Assembly (NCBI GenBank): GCA_003013855.2
Contig: ML058387.1
Span: forward strand, 4,216,001-4,280,000
Direction of reading: 5' to 3'
Length of the DNA stretch: 64,000 nt
From: Liriodendron chinense
Lineage: Eukaryota; Streptophyta; Magnoliopsida; Magnoliales; Magnoliaceae
Position 1 is the stretch's first letter. Each line of letters begins with the position of its first letter. A program made the position numbers and the translations under genes. Of the stretch, positions 11,581 through 22,525 are shown one piece after another. The notes below the pieces were generated by a model. The model worked only from the letters and a program-made list of their open reading frames with translations. It did no database searches and had not been told where the DNA came from.

Positions 11581-12660
11581 TGTTGCTTTGACTTACCTGA
11601 GGATTCTTTTTGCGGCTATCCAGTGTGATTCTTTTGGCGCTTCCATGTACCTGCTTAGAAGCCCAACACTGTAAACGATATCCGGCCTTGTGATTGTGAG
11701 ATACCTTAAGCTTCCAATCAGACTCTTGAACAAAGTTGAGTCCACACTTCTTCATTCTCCTTCTTTTGTCATCTTCAGGCCCATTGCTACAGGTGTGTTC
11801 ATAGTATTGCAATCGGCCACTTGAACTTTTCAAGTAATTCCTTAACATACTTTTTTGAGATATATAGATGCCACCATGTTGTTGCTTCACTTCGATGCCT
11901 AGAAAGAAAGACATCAGACCTCCGTCAGTCATCTCGAACTCCTTAAACATGGCCCTTTTGAATTCATCAAACATCGGCTGATTGTTCCCTGTAAACAGCA
12001 AATCATCAACATACAGGAATGCTATGAGCAGATCGTCATAAGCATTTTTCTTGATGTAGACTACATGCTTATATGGACATTAGGCGAAGCCGTTCTCTCA
12101 AAGATAGTTGTCGATACGTGCATTCCAAGCACGTGGAGCTTACTTCATCCCATAGAAGGCTTTCTTCAGCCGATACACCTTGTGTTCCTCCCCTTGCATA
12201 ACAAACCTTTTAGGTTGGTCAACATAGACCTCTTCTTTCAGAATTCCATTCAGGAATGCAGATTTCACATCAAGTTAGTAGATCATCCAACTGTGATGTG
12301 CTACAAGGGAGATAATCATCCTTGCAGTGTCAAGGCGAGCAACAGGAGCGAAAACTTCTTCATAGTCTATCCCGTACTTCGGTTTGTATCCCTTTGCTAC
12401 GAGCCTTGTCTTGTAACGATTTATCTTACCATCAGCATTTCACTTGATCTTGTACACTCATTTGACGCCGATAGCTTTCTAGCCATTAGGAAGCATAGTC
12501 AGCTTGCATGAATCATTCTTTTCAATGGCATGAATTTCTTCTTTCATAGCTATTCTCCAACATTCTTCTTTTATGGCCTCTTAGAACGTAAGAGGCTCAT
12601 GATCTGCATATAGGCAGAAAAGATTAACTTCTTCAGTTTGCTCATAGATGTCGCTAGCTT
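11552..12660 (-). pseudogene. Copia reverse transcriptase relic
   Basis: The catalytic YVDD motif is intact at 12013-12002, and the frame runs on into LFTGNN and the thumb region. Upstream, about 12380-12490, the conserved start of the domain is readable but is interrupted by stops. Two of them sit where the family has tryptophan (TAG and TGA), and another TGA lies a few codons on. Further TGA and TAA codons occur just before the YVDD block, at about 12090-12115. The large plus-strand frame at 12065-12511 is an antisense shadow. Confidence 0.85.
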
Positions 12661-13059
12661 AAGCTTCTCATTTTGATGGGTGCCATGGGTGAGGATGAGC
12701 TGGCCGAATTTTGATTTGATGGAGTACTTTCAGGGCTTCTGTGAACTAATGATGCAAACTGAAGAAGGTGTTGTGGGCGTTTGCTCTTGACGGTCATGCC
12801 TTTTTTCCTATTCTTCTGTTTCGACTTGAATATCTTTGGTTGATTCTTCATGGTTCCATTTCCAAGCTTCTTCCTCATTAAAGATCACATCTTTACTCAC
12901 CACTACTTTATTGGTTAGTGGATTGTAGAGCTTGTAGGCTTTTGATTCTTCACTATAGCCGATGAAGATACACTTCTCACCACGATCATCAAGCTTCCTT
13001 CTTCTTGCCTTTGGAACTTGAGCGTAGGCGACACACCCAAAGATCCTTACGTGTGCCAC
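12654..13059 (-). pseudogene. Copia integrase C-terminal/connection region relic
   Basis: The frame from 13059 shows RIFGCVAY, then KCIFIGYSE and KVVVSKDVIFNE. These are typical of the stretch between the integrase core and the reverse transcriptase in copia elements. A frame change near 12860 separates it from the acidic-to-basic linker read from 12878. Confidence 0.8.
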
Positions 13060-13155
13060 ACTCGGTTTGTAGCCACTCCATGCCTCCTATGGTGTCATGT
13101 TTCTGACGTTCTTGGTTGGACACCGATTGGGCAAGTAGGCAGTACATGCAACTGC

Positions 13156-13659
13156 CTATACCCAGAAGTTCTTTGGCAAGCCTTTCTCTTTTAGTATGGT
13201 TCTTGTCATGTTGAGGATAGTACGGTTCTTTTGTTCTGCAATACCATTCTGCCGTGGCGTGTAAGCTGCAATGTGCTGCTGCTTGATGCCTTGTTCCCTA
13301 CAATAATCTCGAAATACATTTGAGGTGTACTCTCCACCTCTGTCAGATCTGAGTACTTTAATTTTGTAACCACTTTCAACTTCAACACGAGATTTGAAAA
13401 TTTTAAAGATAGAGAAAGCGGCCGATTTTTCTTTGATGCAATACACCCAAAGTCTTCTGCTGAAATCACCAATGAAGGTAATGAAATATTTATTACCTCC
13501 AAGAGAGGGTGTTTTAAATGGTCCGCAAATATCAGTGTGAACCAACTGCAATGGTTCCTTTGCTCTTCTGGACACTCCACTTGGAAAGGAGTTCCTTTGC
13601 TGTTTGCCGAGTGTGCACGCCTCACACATGTTCTGGAACTTCAATCGCTGATAAACCAT
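13156..13659 (-). pseudogene. Copia integrase core fragment
   Basis: The 167-codon frame contains the integrase zinc-binding end (CEACTLGKQ) and all three catalytic acids. The first Asp lies in HTDICGPF, the second in LRSDRGGEY and the Glu in NGIAEQKNR. Integrase would insert the cDNA copy into the chromosome. The frame is separated from the protease part by a one-base shift at about 13625-13640 and ends early at a stop after KNFWV, so it is not functional as a polyprotein. Confidence 0.9.
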
Positions 13660-14224
13660 GCACCATGCTTAATGAAGACAATAACTTTAAGCCACTGAAA
13701 TGGAGTTGCTCAAAGCGAAGATGCCATCTCCATGAATCATTTTTCACAATTCCATAGAGACACTTCTCTACTTTTGTGTTGATTTGAAGCGGAAATATGC
13801 GATTCTTCGCCATTTGGACTTGAGCCACAAGTCTCCTGTGTGCATCTCTTATAGAGAGAGAATAGTTTTCCATGTGTATGACATACCCCTTCTCAAGGAG
13901 TTGGTCGATACTGAGGATATTACTTTTCATGTTTGGTATGTAATACACATTGGAGATAAAATTTGGCACACCATTCTTCTGATAGATTTTAACTTTTCCT
14001 TTACCTTTCACGAAAACTTTTGATGAGTCTCCTAGACTCACATTGCCACTAGCATCGTCTGCCGGTTCCATGAACAGCTCCTTCTTTCCACACATGTGGT
14101 TACTCGCACCAGAGTCAAAATACCACACGTCATTTTGATCACATGCTTCTTCTTGTGCAAGAAGAAGTATATATGGAATCTTCCTTTTCATGATTTGATG
14201 CTTCTGCATAATTAGAATGTTCAT
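13622..14224 (-). pseudogene. Copia protease and GAG-pre-integrase fragment
   Basis: The aspartic protease active site is readable as WYFDSGASNHMCG, with Asp-Ser-Gly in place. Downstream, WRWHLRFEQLHFSGLKLL corresponds to the GAG-pre-integrase domain. The frame runs past the integrase start in the wrong phase, which marks a small indel. Confidence 0.88.
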
Positions 14225-15126
14225 CTTGATCTACTGGTTTGCTCCAGCAGTTTGAAGCATAATGGCCGAACTTGTTGCAAGAATAACATTGAATATTTTT
14301 TGTATTTCCACGTCCACGCATGGATCTGCCTTTACCATTTCCTCTTCCATGAAAATTGGTAAACTTTTATTGATTTTGTGATTGGCTTGGATGATATCCA
14401 CGCCCTCTACCTCTTACACGATTGCTAGTGCCACGACCCCCTCATTGTGTATGACCATTCTTTTGTTCATTTAGAGTCAACTTAGACTCTAAGGCATGTT
14501 CAAGCATCGAACCAGCATTCTTTTGCATTCGTTGCTCATGTACTTGCAATGATCCCATCAGTTCTTCAATGGACAGTTTTTCCAAGTCCTTTGATTCTTC
14601 TATGGCCACAACCACATGCTCAAATTTGGGTGTAAGGGATCGCAGTATTTTTTCGACCACCCTCACATCCTCAATCTTTTCGTCCTTTCTTTTCAAGTTG
14701 TTAGCAATGACAAGTAACTTTGAAAAATAATCCGAAATGGACTCACCTTCCTTCATGTGAGAGGTCTCGAACTCGACCCTAAAGGTTTGGAGACAACCTT
14801 CTTTACTCGATCAACTCCTTTGAAGATGGTGCTAAGAGTCTTCCATGCCTGCTTGTATGTTGTCGCTTCAGTGATCCGTTCAAAGATGGAATCACCCAAC
14901 CCTTGATAGATAAGAAACAAAGCCTTCTTGTCCTTCTTCCTTTGGTCTTTGAGGATCGCCTTTTGATCAGCGGTGTAGATGGCTTCTTCTTTCGTTGTGG
15001 GTTCTACATACCCATCGGTAACGATCTCCCTCTTGTGACCCAAACAGTACCTTCATTTGGGATGCAACAATTCTCATAGTTGTCTTTTGAAAACCTCGAA
15101 ATTTGGGGTTGAATAGTGGTGGCCAT
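14139..15126 (-). pseudogene. Copia gag relic (UBN2-type capsid and zinc knuckle)
   Basis: A likely start ATG on the minus strand is at 15126, about 50 bp inside the 5' LTR. The capsid-like region (UBN2/DUF4219 type) is spread over three frames. One around 15043-14753 has KKALFLIYQGLGDSIFE, the next at 14756-14442 has SISDYFSKLLVIANNLKR, and the last at 14321-14139 has a CCHC zinc knuckle CYSCNKFGHYASNC. Frameshifts separate the pieces. Confidence 0.88.
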
Positions 15127-15160
15127 CTTTACTAGACTATGGAATCGGCACCTAGGACCG

Positions 15161-15176
15161 GTGGCTCTGATACTAC
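15161..15176 (-). other. Primer binding site of the copia element
   Basis: On the minus strand GTAGTATCAGAGCCAC lies two bases inside the 5' LTR. It resembles the complement of the 3' end of initiator methionine tRNA, the usual copia primer (TGGTATCAGAGC), with one mismatch near its start. Confidence 0.85.
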
Positions 15177-15178
15177 TT

Positions 15179-15530
15179 TGTTAGCTTTACAAAGCCTTGG
15201 GAGAAATTCTAAAACAAGTAGGAAGAAAAAAAATAAAGTACTCTATTGCTGAATTTTCTATTGAGTGTGATACAAATAACTATACATTTCACCTATTTAT
15301 AGATATTCTTAGATAGACATAACTCATTGGCTGTTACAAGACTCTTCATTCTCCTAAAGGTCACATGTTACAACTCTTTCAATGAGACCCTTGAGAATAT
15401 CAAAGGTTGCTGAAAACTGCTGGGTCATTGTTTGCTGTAATTTGCTAAAATTGTTGAGAAATTGATGATGCAACTGTTGAGAAACCAAAGGTTTCTGCAA
15501 CAGATGCCTTTTGGTTTGCTACTTCCAACA
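15179..15530 (-). repeat. Copia 5' LTR
   Basis: 352 bp, TG to CA, upstream LTR of the minus-strand element. The primer binding site abuts its inner edge. Confidence 0.95.
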
Positions 15531-15583
15531 CAACTATGGTCTGCCCGTGTACTCATGGATTTCATGCGCACATGCCTGTTTAT
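15531..15583. repeat. Tandem duplication copy A, part 2
   Basis: CAACTATGGTCTGCCCGTGT and the next 30 bases match 33691-33745 of copy B. The segment is bounded by the copia target duplication on the left and by TTTAT, the target duplication of the solo LTR, on the right. Confidence 0.85.
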
Positions 15584-15785
15584 TGATAAGTGCCTAACAT
15601 TGTATAACTAACCATGGTTGTTGAGAGCATTATCATTGTTTTTCCGGTTAATTATCCCTCATTAGGCGATTTTTCAATGTTCAGGTGATCAGGAGAAGTT
15701 GGACAAGATCTGAGCCAATCAGGATGTCTTAGAGCCTTAAAGAGATCAAGATCAAGTGTGAAGTGGTCCTGCAAAAGATCGAAAA

Positions 15786-17122
15786 TTGGACCAACTGTGC
15801 ATTAATGCGGGCCACACTTTCATGAGCATCAGATCAATGGTCGTGATGGTCCGGCGCTGTGGAGCCATCTCCATCTCAAATGTGCAGCAGACCATCACAT
15901 CCCAGCCATCATCTCTAGATCGTCCAACAAGTGGACCCATCTTCAAGGCTGGCCGTCCAGCATGTGTGCCACTCCAAGCACGCCATCCATCAAATGGGCC
16001 CTCCATCCAGCTAGGTGGACCCGTTCATCAACGGTCAGCAAGCATCAAGTCCATCCATCCATCTTTTCATATTCATCAAGCAGGTGGACCACACATCCAG
16101 CCCATCAACGCATCAGATGGATCACGCCTCCAAGCCCCCAGAACGTGTGGAAGCAATCTCCACCATCCAGCACTTCCATCAGCTATGGACATCAATTGTC
16201 CCAACTCCAGTTCTTCCAGTGGATCCCACCGTCCATCTTTGAACAGCCAGCATCAAGTGGACCACCCATCTCCAGTACGTGTAGAGCTGGACATCACACC
16301 GTCCAGTTACAACAGATGGTGGACCACATCTTCACCGCCCATCCATCCATCTGTCCACTCCAACGGGCAACAGGCCCACCTTTCTCACCTCCCACACGTG
16401 CAGCCCTCCTACCATGATCTGCCGTCCACCTCTTCACCATCAGATGCCTTCAACTACAGCATCTTCATCTCCACCGTCCAAGCTATGGGTCCCTTCAAGA
16501 TCCAGCCCACCATCACCGAGCCAAGTTGGATCAGCAACCATCCATCAAAAACCATCTCCTCAGCGTCCATCATGGAGGCCCACCATCTACCCTTGCACGT
16601 CAGCAACAGATCCACCACCGTCTACAACCAGCAACCATCAACTCCACCTCATCAGCCTCCATCAACACATGCAACCTGCAAGAAGAAAAAGGATGATCAG
16701 TCGTTCATCCATCATCCAGGCCCACCTTCATCTTCAACGCCTCCAAGCTCCAGCACGTGTGGAAGATTTCCACCGTCCTTGCTCTTCCATCAGCCACCGT
16801 CCATCAACTGCAGCCGACGGCCAGCATCTTCATCAGCCCCAATCTCCACCGCCTATCAATGGCCAACTGTCATCAAGGACCACACGTGCAAGATGAAGGA
16901 GTTCTCAGCCATCCACATGCATCACACGTGCTGCAATCCAGCAACCGTCCAGATCAGGCCACCAAGCTGTCCACCGTCCAGATGGAGATGATCTCTCCAA
17001 CGTCCAGCAAGGTGCTTCCCCTTGCACGTGCATCAATGGCTACAAACATCCATCTGATCAGCAAGCTTAGCCGTTCATCGTCCATCACAGTAGCCAGCAT
17101 CTCCACAAATGCCAACAATTGA
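15786..17122 (+). repeat. C-rich, stop-poor low-complexity block (401-codon open frame)
   Basis: A 401-codon frame (15786-16991) is very rich in Ser, Pro, His and Thr. Overlapping frames of 151, 160 and 121 codons are open in the other phases. This is what a CCATCCA/CACCATC-rich sequence produces by composition. No domain, signal peptide or family signature is visible. The block contains degenerate repeats of CCATC- and CACGTG-containing units and forms the U3-like part of the solo LTR. Confidence 0.75.
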
Positions 17123-17152
17123 GCCTCCCATCTCACGTGGAAGCAAGAGAGG

Positions 17153-17215
<63 letters not shown>

Positions 17216-17224
17216 CAACACGTG
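16395..17224 (+). promoter_or_regulatory. Array of seven CACGTG (G-box) motifs in the LTR
   Basis: CACGTG occurs at 16395, 16754, 16883, 16925, 17025, 17134 and 17219, all upstream of the TATA box at 17532. CACGTG is the core bound by plant bZIP and bHLH factors in light, abscisic acid and stress responses. Whether these sites are bound here is inference. Confidence 0.6.
17153..17212. repeat. (CT)n microsatellite
   Basis: A CT dinucleotide run of about 60 bp inside the solo LTR, about 320 bp upstream of its TATA box. Confidence 0.95.
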
Positions 17225-17510
17225 TAAGGCTTGGAAGTGCCACCTCATCATCCAAGCCTCAATCCAAGCCCAAACCTAAAAGAAAAGTTTGCTTTAGGCT
17301 TGGAGTGACACCTAGGCTTAGAGTACGTTTTTGCCACATATCATTCCAAGCTTAACTCCAAGTCCAAACCTAAAAGAAAAGTTTGCTTCGGGCACTCCAA
17401 GCCTAACTCCAAGCCCGAACCTAAAAGAAAAGTTTGCTTTAGGCACTCCAAGCCTAACTCCATTACCAAACCTAGCTAAAAATCTGTTTTGGGCTTGGAG
17501 TGCCACCTAG
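17225..17510. repeat. ~60-bp direct repeats inside the solo LTR
   Basis: The unit contains CCAAGCC(C/T)AA-CCTAAAAG and AAAAGTTTGCTT(T/C)(A/G)GGC and is present about four times with drift and some inverted pieces (GGCTTGGAGTG against CACTCCAAGCC). Confidence 0.65.
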
Positions 17511-17527
17511 ACTTGGGAGCCTCTCAA

Positions 17528-17545
17528 AAGTCTATAAAAGGAGGC
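17528..17545 (+). promoter_or_regulatory. LTR TATA box
   Basis: TCTATAAAAGGAGG fits the plant TATA consensus and is followed by a CT-rich leader. It is the likely transcription start region of the parent retrotransposon. Confidence 0.6.
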
Positions 17546-17779
17546 CATCCCTTCTCATTTGAATCATCTCATCCAAGAGTTCTCTCTTCTTTAGTTTTCT
17601 TTCTTTCTTTCTTTCTTAGTGTAGAGTAGTGTAGAATTTTCTTTATTAGAAATTTTAGTCTTCCATTGTAGCATGGTTGGCTAAACCTCTAGCTAAGGCT
17701 AGAGGTGAAGCCTTTGAAGAAATGTGCAAGCTTTGGTTCTTTTGGTTCAACAGTTATGCTTGAATATTGGAGTTCTTTT

Positions 17780-18250
17780 TAGTTGATTGGTTCGGTTATC
17801 CACCTCGGCAGACGCTATTGTTGTATAAGCCCCTTGATCCATCGTCGACTCCGGGCACGTTGGATGCTTGGGATCCCTTGCACACCAAGTAGCTAGTTCA
17901 TGATCGATAAAGTCCATTAATCCATCGTAGACTCCGAGCACGTTGGAGGCTTTGGATTCCCTACAGTCATTGAGCTAGTGCAGGTAAAGTCATCGATCTA
18001 TAAAATTCCTTGATCCATTGTAGACTCCGGGCACATTGGATGCTTTAGATTCCCTGCGATCGATAGACAAGATCTTAACGGTTGGATCAGTCAATCAAAG
18101 CCTCCTATCTTGTAAGTATGCATTTGATCGTATGAATTGTGATCTTATCGGTTGACTTGTTGGCAAAGTTGTTGATCTGTACAATTCTTTGATCCATTGT
18201 CGACTCCGGGCACAGTGGATGCTTAGAATTCCTTGCGATCAACTAACGAG
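17780..18250. repeat. Four-fold GACTCCGGGCAC repeat
   Basis: The text GATCCAT(C/T)GT(C/A)GACTCC followed by GGGCACGTTGGATGCTT occurs at about 17837, 17920, 18009 and 18188. Each copy leads into a purine-rich GATTCC-TGCGATC block. It lies in the R/U5-like part of the solo LTR. Confidence 0.7.
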
Positions 18251-18619
18251 TGCTTTATGATCAAATCAATCGGTTTAGATCACCATCTTTTATGAAACAT
18301 GCAAGTGGTTTAACAATTTTATCTTTCAATTGGAACGGATCTTTATTCGAATCCAATTGAGTTATAGTTGGACCAATGAATCAAACCTTGTGGATAAATC
18401 AAAGGTGGATCCCTAATACCTTAGCCCCTTCTTCTATTTTTGTCTTTCACCACACACAACTTGCACCACTCTCGTGGATAATTCAAATTTCATCTCTCAC
18501 ATCTAAACTAATTCCTCTAAGTGTTCTTAACCCTAATCCCTGTGGATCGATCTCGGTCTTACCGAGTATTTTACTACTTCGCTACCTGCACTTTGGTGTG
18601 CAATCTTCGAATTGTAGCA

Positions 18620-19197
18620 TTTATTCCAACATGCATGCAGAGCGTTAGCATGCATTGCCAGAACTTCAAGTGAACTCTCAAATGCTGTTGAGAAGGAGGC
18701 CATGGACCAATTATCATGTGGGGCCAACTTTATGCCCTAGCCCAAAACATTCTACCCTTCTAAATAAGTGGACCAACCGTGTATAAGGAATATAGACCAT
18801 TGGTTCCTTTCTATGGTTATTAGTGGCCCCTAACATGGATGGAACATGGATGTCACGCCTAGGAAATTACACCTATTGGACTTTCCTATCATTTTATCAT
18901 TTTACCAGTGGTATTAAAGCCATATGGTAGCTAGAAAATGAAAGTACTTAATGGGTAGGATTGTGTCTAATAGGGGTTATTTTTAAAATATAAGCTGTAC
19001 TTAATATTTTCCTGTCATACTGTATGAGATGTGGGCGACTCGTCAGGCGAGTTACAATGAACACCTACCTACACACGCGCGCAGGGGTGATAGTACCATG
19101 AGTTCAACCTCATGGGAGCTTCCAATGAGGTAGAGCTCTGTAGGCCCCACCGGGATGTGTGATGAACATTCTTCCCATCAATCAGATACACCCGTCC
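18620..19197. repeat. Tandem duplication copy A, part 3
   Basis: This matches 33746-34466 of copy B (GTTAGCATGCATT, CTCAAATGCTGTTGAGAAGG, CCAACCGTGTATAAGG, CCCCACCGGGATGTGTGATG). Copy B has an extra SINE-like insert at 33806. The segment ends at the CACTA insertion point. Confidence 0.85.
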
Positions 19198-19216
19198 CAC
19201 TACGTGAAAAAGCAAT

Positions 19217-19679
19217 AAATTCGACTCCGTCATTCGACGGTCCCCAACCGTCGAATTTATTCGACGGTCCTGAACCGTCGAATATAACGCGCGAAAAAAT
19301 TCGACGGTCCAGACCCGTCGAATTAAGGACCTGAAATTCGACTGTTACTAACCGTCGAATTAACTCAGTCGAAATTAACGCTAGAAAAAATTCGACGGTC
19401 CAAAGACGTCGAATTCAGGACCTAAAATTCGACTGTTACTGACAGTCGAATTATCTCAGTCGAAATTAACACGCGAAAAAATTCGACCGTCCAACGACGT
19501 CGAATTTAGGGCATTAAATTAGACGGTTAAGGACCGTCGAATTAGCACGGTCGGAAATTGGCGCGCGAAAAAATTCGTTTACGCGAGAAAATTTTCGTTT
19601 ACGCGCGAAAACAATCGACGGTCTAAAGCCGTCGAATATGGCGCCTTAAAAACGTCGACGGTCTAGAACCGTCGAATTC
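19217..19679. repeat. CACTA left subterminal palindrome array
   Basis: About ten short palindromes of the form TTCGACGGTC, 1-4 bp, GACCGTCGAA follow the left terminus, with some units carrying changes such as CTGTTACT. In CACTA elements, subterminal repeats are the binding sites of the element's DNA-binding protein. That role is inferred from the family. Confidence 0.9.
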
Positions 19680-19684
19680 TTGAA

Positions 19685-20230
19685 AATCCAACATTAAAAA
19701 AAATTATGATTTTGAAAAAAAAAAAATAGCTAACGTTAAAATAAAGAAAACTAGGATTTTGAAAAATGAAAATGGCCGATATTTGAGAAAAATTGAGATT
19801 TAAAAAATCACTGGGGTTTTGACACAAAAATTAACATTTTGAATAAGAAAATTAAATATTTTAAAAAATTTTGATTTTGAGAAAAGAAAAAGTTTAAAAG
19901 TTTGGAAATTATTTGGTAATGTTGGAAAAAAAAAATAGATTTTGAAAAAAAACAATTGAAATTTTAAAAAAAAACATTTTAAAAAATTACATCTTAAAAA
20001 AGTTGATATGTTTGAATAGAATTGATAAATTTGAAAAAAATGTTTTATGATAAGTTTGAAAAAGTTCAAAAGTTTGGAAAAAATAAAAAAAACAGTTGGG
20101 ATTTTAAAAAAGACTTAGATTTTGAAAAAAAAAATTGAGTTTTTTAACAAAATTGAAATGTTTGAAAAAAAATATTTAAAAATATTTTTTTGAGATTGAA
20201 AAAAATTAAGAAATTTGAAATGAGTGGACA
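19685..20230. repeat. A-rich degenerate repeat block
   Basis: Units like GATTTTGAAAAAAA recur about every 20 bp for some 500 bp. The 89-aa minus frame here is a Phe-rich artefact of the A/T runs. Confidence 0.75.
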
Positions 20231-20239
20231 AAATTTACC

Positions 20240-21065
20240 AGTGGACATTTATTGAATGGTTGAAAATAAAAAATTACAGTCATTGAGTTTATCATATTGG
20301 TTTATGCATACCCACAAGTTAATTCACTTGTACAAAAAATGAGGGCCTAAGTATAATGATGTGTAATTACAAGAATAACTTATAATGATGAGATTGATTA
20401 AATTCTATAATTAGGTAATCGTAAAGTTGATCTGAACAGTCAAATATATTTGGAAAGTGCTGAATAGGTTATAGAACAAAATTCAGCCCAATCTGACATG
20501 AAACGAATTAGATCCGTCCAAAACACTCTTTAAATGGGCACGATTAGTTTGTCTAGATCTAGACAGATTTTGGACAATCTGATCGGTCAAGATTGAATAG
20601 TAAATGACTTCAGACGTTTAGATTAAATTTTAGTCAAATCTAACTATTGGATTGCAAGATATGACCCATCATAATGTTGATCAATTTTGTCCATCTAATA
20701 TCTTTCTCATTCGAAATCCGATCAAGGTGAGTAGTGACTAGTCAAATCGAAGATATTAATGAGTAGAATAAAGTAATTACTGGATCAGAATTCTAAATTG
20801 ATCCAAATGTTTTGTTCAAAATTGCATTGGGACTTGCTGACCTCATGAAAATCCAAGAAATGTGCAGTCATTGGACCCTAAACTCTAACTTAGCTGTTGA
20901 GATTTAGATTTTAAGTCTTGAGATTTGGTATGGCATCATAAAATGATATTTAAGAACAAATGAACGAGATATAATATACATAAAATATTTCAACTTGGTA
21001 CTCACACTTTTAAAGTAGTGTGCATGGATTGGCTAATGACCCTGACTAGCCACTAGTTAGTACTG
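20240..21065. other. CACTA interior without a recognised gene
   Basis: Unique-looking sequence with no recognised protein in any frame. Confidence 0.4.
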
Positions 21066-21069
21066 ATCG

Positions 21070-21480
21070 GTGCTCTATGGGCCCTACCATGATGTATGTG
21101 TTTCATCCACACCATCCATACATTTTTTCAAATTATTTTATAGTATGAGCCCAAAATTGAGATAGATCCAAATCTAAAGTGGACCACATCATAAGAAATA
21201 ATGGTAATTTAGTGCCTCACCATAAAAAATTCTAAATTGCCTGTCTCAAGTGTACCATTTCTATGGTTCCACCATAATGTATGTGTTTCATTCACGCCAT
21301 CTATACATTTTCCCAAATCATTTTATGGTATGAGTCCAAATCTCAAGTAGATCTAAATCTCGATCAGATGGACCCAATCACAAGAAACAATGTTAATTAA
21401 ATGTCCACCATTAAAAGCTTCTTCGGGGCCACGGAAGTTTTGGATGAAGCTGATATTATACCGACTTGAAGAGGAATGCA
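21070..21480. repeat. Two tandem MITE left arms
   Basis: GGTGCTCTATGGGCCC opens the first arm, the same terminus as the element at 38813. The arm text (TGATGTATGTGTTTCATCC, then GAGCCCAAAATTGAGA) is then repeated from about 21270. No matching right arms follow. Confidence 0.6.
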
Positions 21481-21786
21481 AGGAACGATATGTGATCCAC
21501 TAGATGAGATCTAGACCACTCACCGGGTCATCCATACGGTAGAATATCCAAACCTCAAAATTCTCATAGATCAGACCGTCCAGCGTCCAAGAGCACAATT
21601 TAGGAATCCATGCCTTGGAAGAGTATGATGGTTCATGCACATGCACCGGGAAATCGTACATGTGGCTTGCAAATGACTAATGGATGCCCCACCATAGATG
21701 GATCATAAAGCAAATTAGTTATCCGTTTGGTGGACAGTAATGGATGATAAAATTAAAGATTGATTTTGATAAGACCCTAGCATCAT

Positions 21787-22256
21787 CCAAGATGGTGCGG
21801 CCCTTACCGTGGAGTTACCATGGGGAGCACCTTGATGTATGTATTATGCATCCACACCGTCCATCCGTTTTTCAAGACAATTTAGGGCATTATCTAAAAA
21901 TTTGAAGAAGATCCAATTATCAAGTGGATCATACCATAAGAAACAGTGGTGATTGATCGTCCTACCATTAAAAACTTCCATATTGTTTATTTACCGTCCA
22001 GGACGAAGGGAAAAAACAAATATCAGCTTGATCCAAAACTTTTGTGGCCCATTAATGGTCGATCAACAGTACTATTTCCTATGGTATGGTACACCTGATA
22101 ATTGGACCTGTTTCATTTTTCGAATAATGTCATAAAATGATCGTAAAAATGGATACATAATACATACAGCAAGATGGACAACATGGATACGTAATACATA
22201 CTTCAAGGCGCGCCCCACTGTAAGGGCCACACCCTGAGGCCGTGGTCTGCTCTCCT
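21787..22256. mobile_element. MITE of the common-core clan
   Basis: The left arm reads CATCCAAGATGGTGCGGCCC into the core. The right arm ends CCCCACTGTAAGGGCC followed by ACACC. The termini are related to the GGGAGCGGATTAGG type but the outermost bases are eroded. Confidence 0.6.
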
Positions 22257-22525
22257 GAAACAGGCCCTTGGATATTTTTTTAATTTTTAACTGTCCAATA
22301 AATGCCCACCAATCGATATTTAGATAATCAATTTAGCATAATTTTTGGCTTGCATCTAAACAGTAGGCATAAATTGGAGAGTTTAATTTGAATTACTCCA
22401 ATGCCACGAATCCGGTTTCCAAGTAATTTCTGAGTACCTGTGTATCATCCACCACTTTGCCGGAGTATCAAAATCACTCTTTGTTAATAGTATAAACATC
22501 TTTCCTTCTCCCTCTCAAAACCGGA

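Larger units (their letters stand above)
10710..15530 (-). mobile_element. Ty1/copia LTR retrotransposon, complete but decayed
   Basis: Two LTRs that start TG and end CA (10710-11057 and 15179-15530) bound a gag, protease, integrase, reverse transcriptase and RNase H order read on the minus strand, which is the copia order. The target duplication CAACT is intact at 10705-10709 and 15531-15535. The unfilled site is readable in the paralogous copy B near 33690, where ATATCAACTATGG is continuous. All coding domains are broken by frameshifts or stops, so the element cannot make its own proteins. By eye the LTRs differ at about 14 positions plus two small indels. Confidence 0.95.
15584..18619 (+). 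mobile_element. 3.04-kb solo LTR (Ty3/gypsy-like)
   Basis: The insert starts TG (TGATAAGTGCC) and ends CA (GAATTGTAGCA). It is flanked by TTTAT at 15579-15583 and 18620-18624. Copy B near 33740 lacks it. Inside are a C-rich block with CACGTG motifs, a CT run, a ~60-bp repeat region, a TATA box at about 17532 and a four-fold GACTCCGGGCAC repeat. A 3' end with CTCGGTCTTACCGAG and CTACCTGCAC is typical in style of long gypsy LTRs. No coding domains occur, so a solo LTR left by LTR-LTR recombination fits best; a non-autonomous element is the alternative. Confidence 0.8.

Noticed and set aside
12065..12511. 148-codon plus-strand open frame
   Set aside because: It is antisense to the copia reverse transcriptase relic, whose conserved text is readable on the minus strand.
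13206..13625. 139-codon minus-strand frame overlapping integrase
   Set aside because: It is an out-of-phase shadow of the integrase frame with its three catalytic acids at 13156-13659.
19217..19679. CRISPR-like array of palindromic repeats
   Set aside because: The spacers are only a few bases, the host is a plant, and the array is mirrored at the other end of a CACTA transposon.
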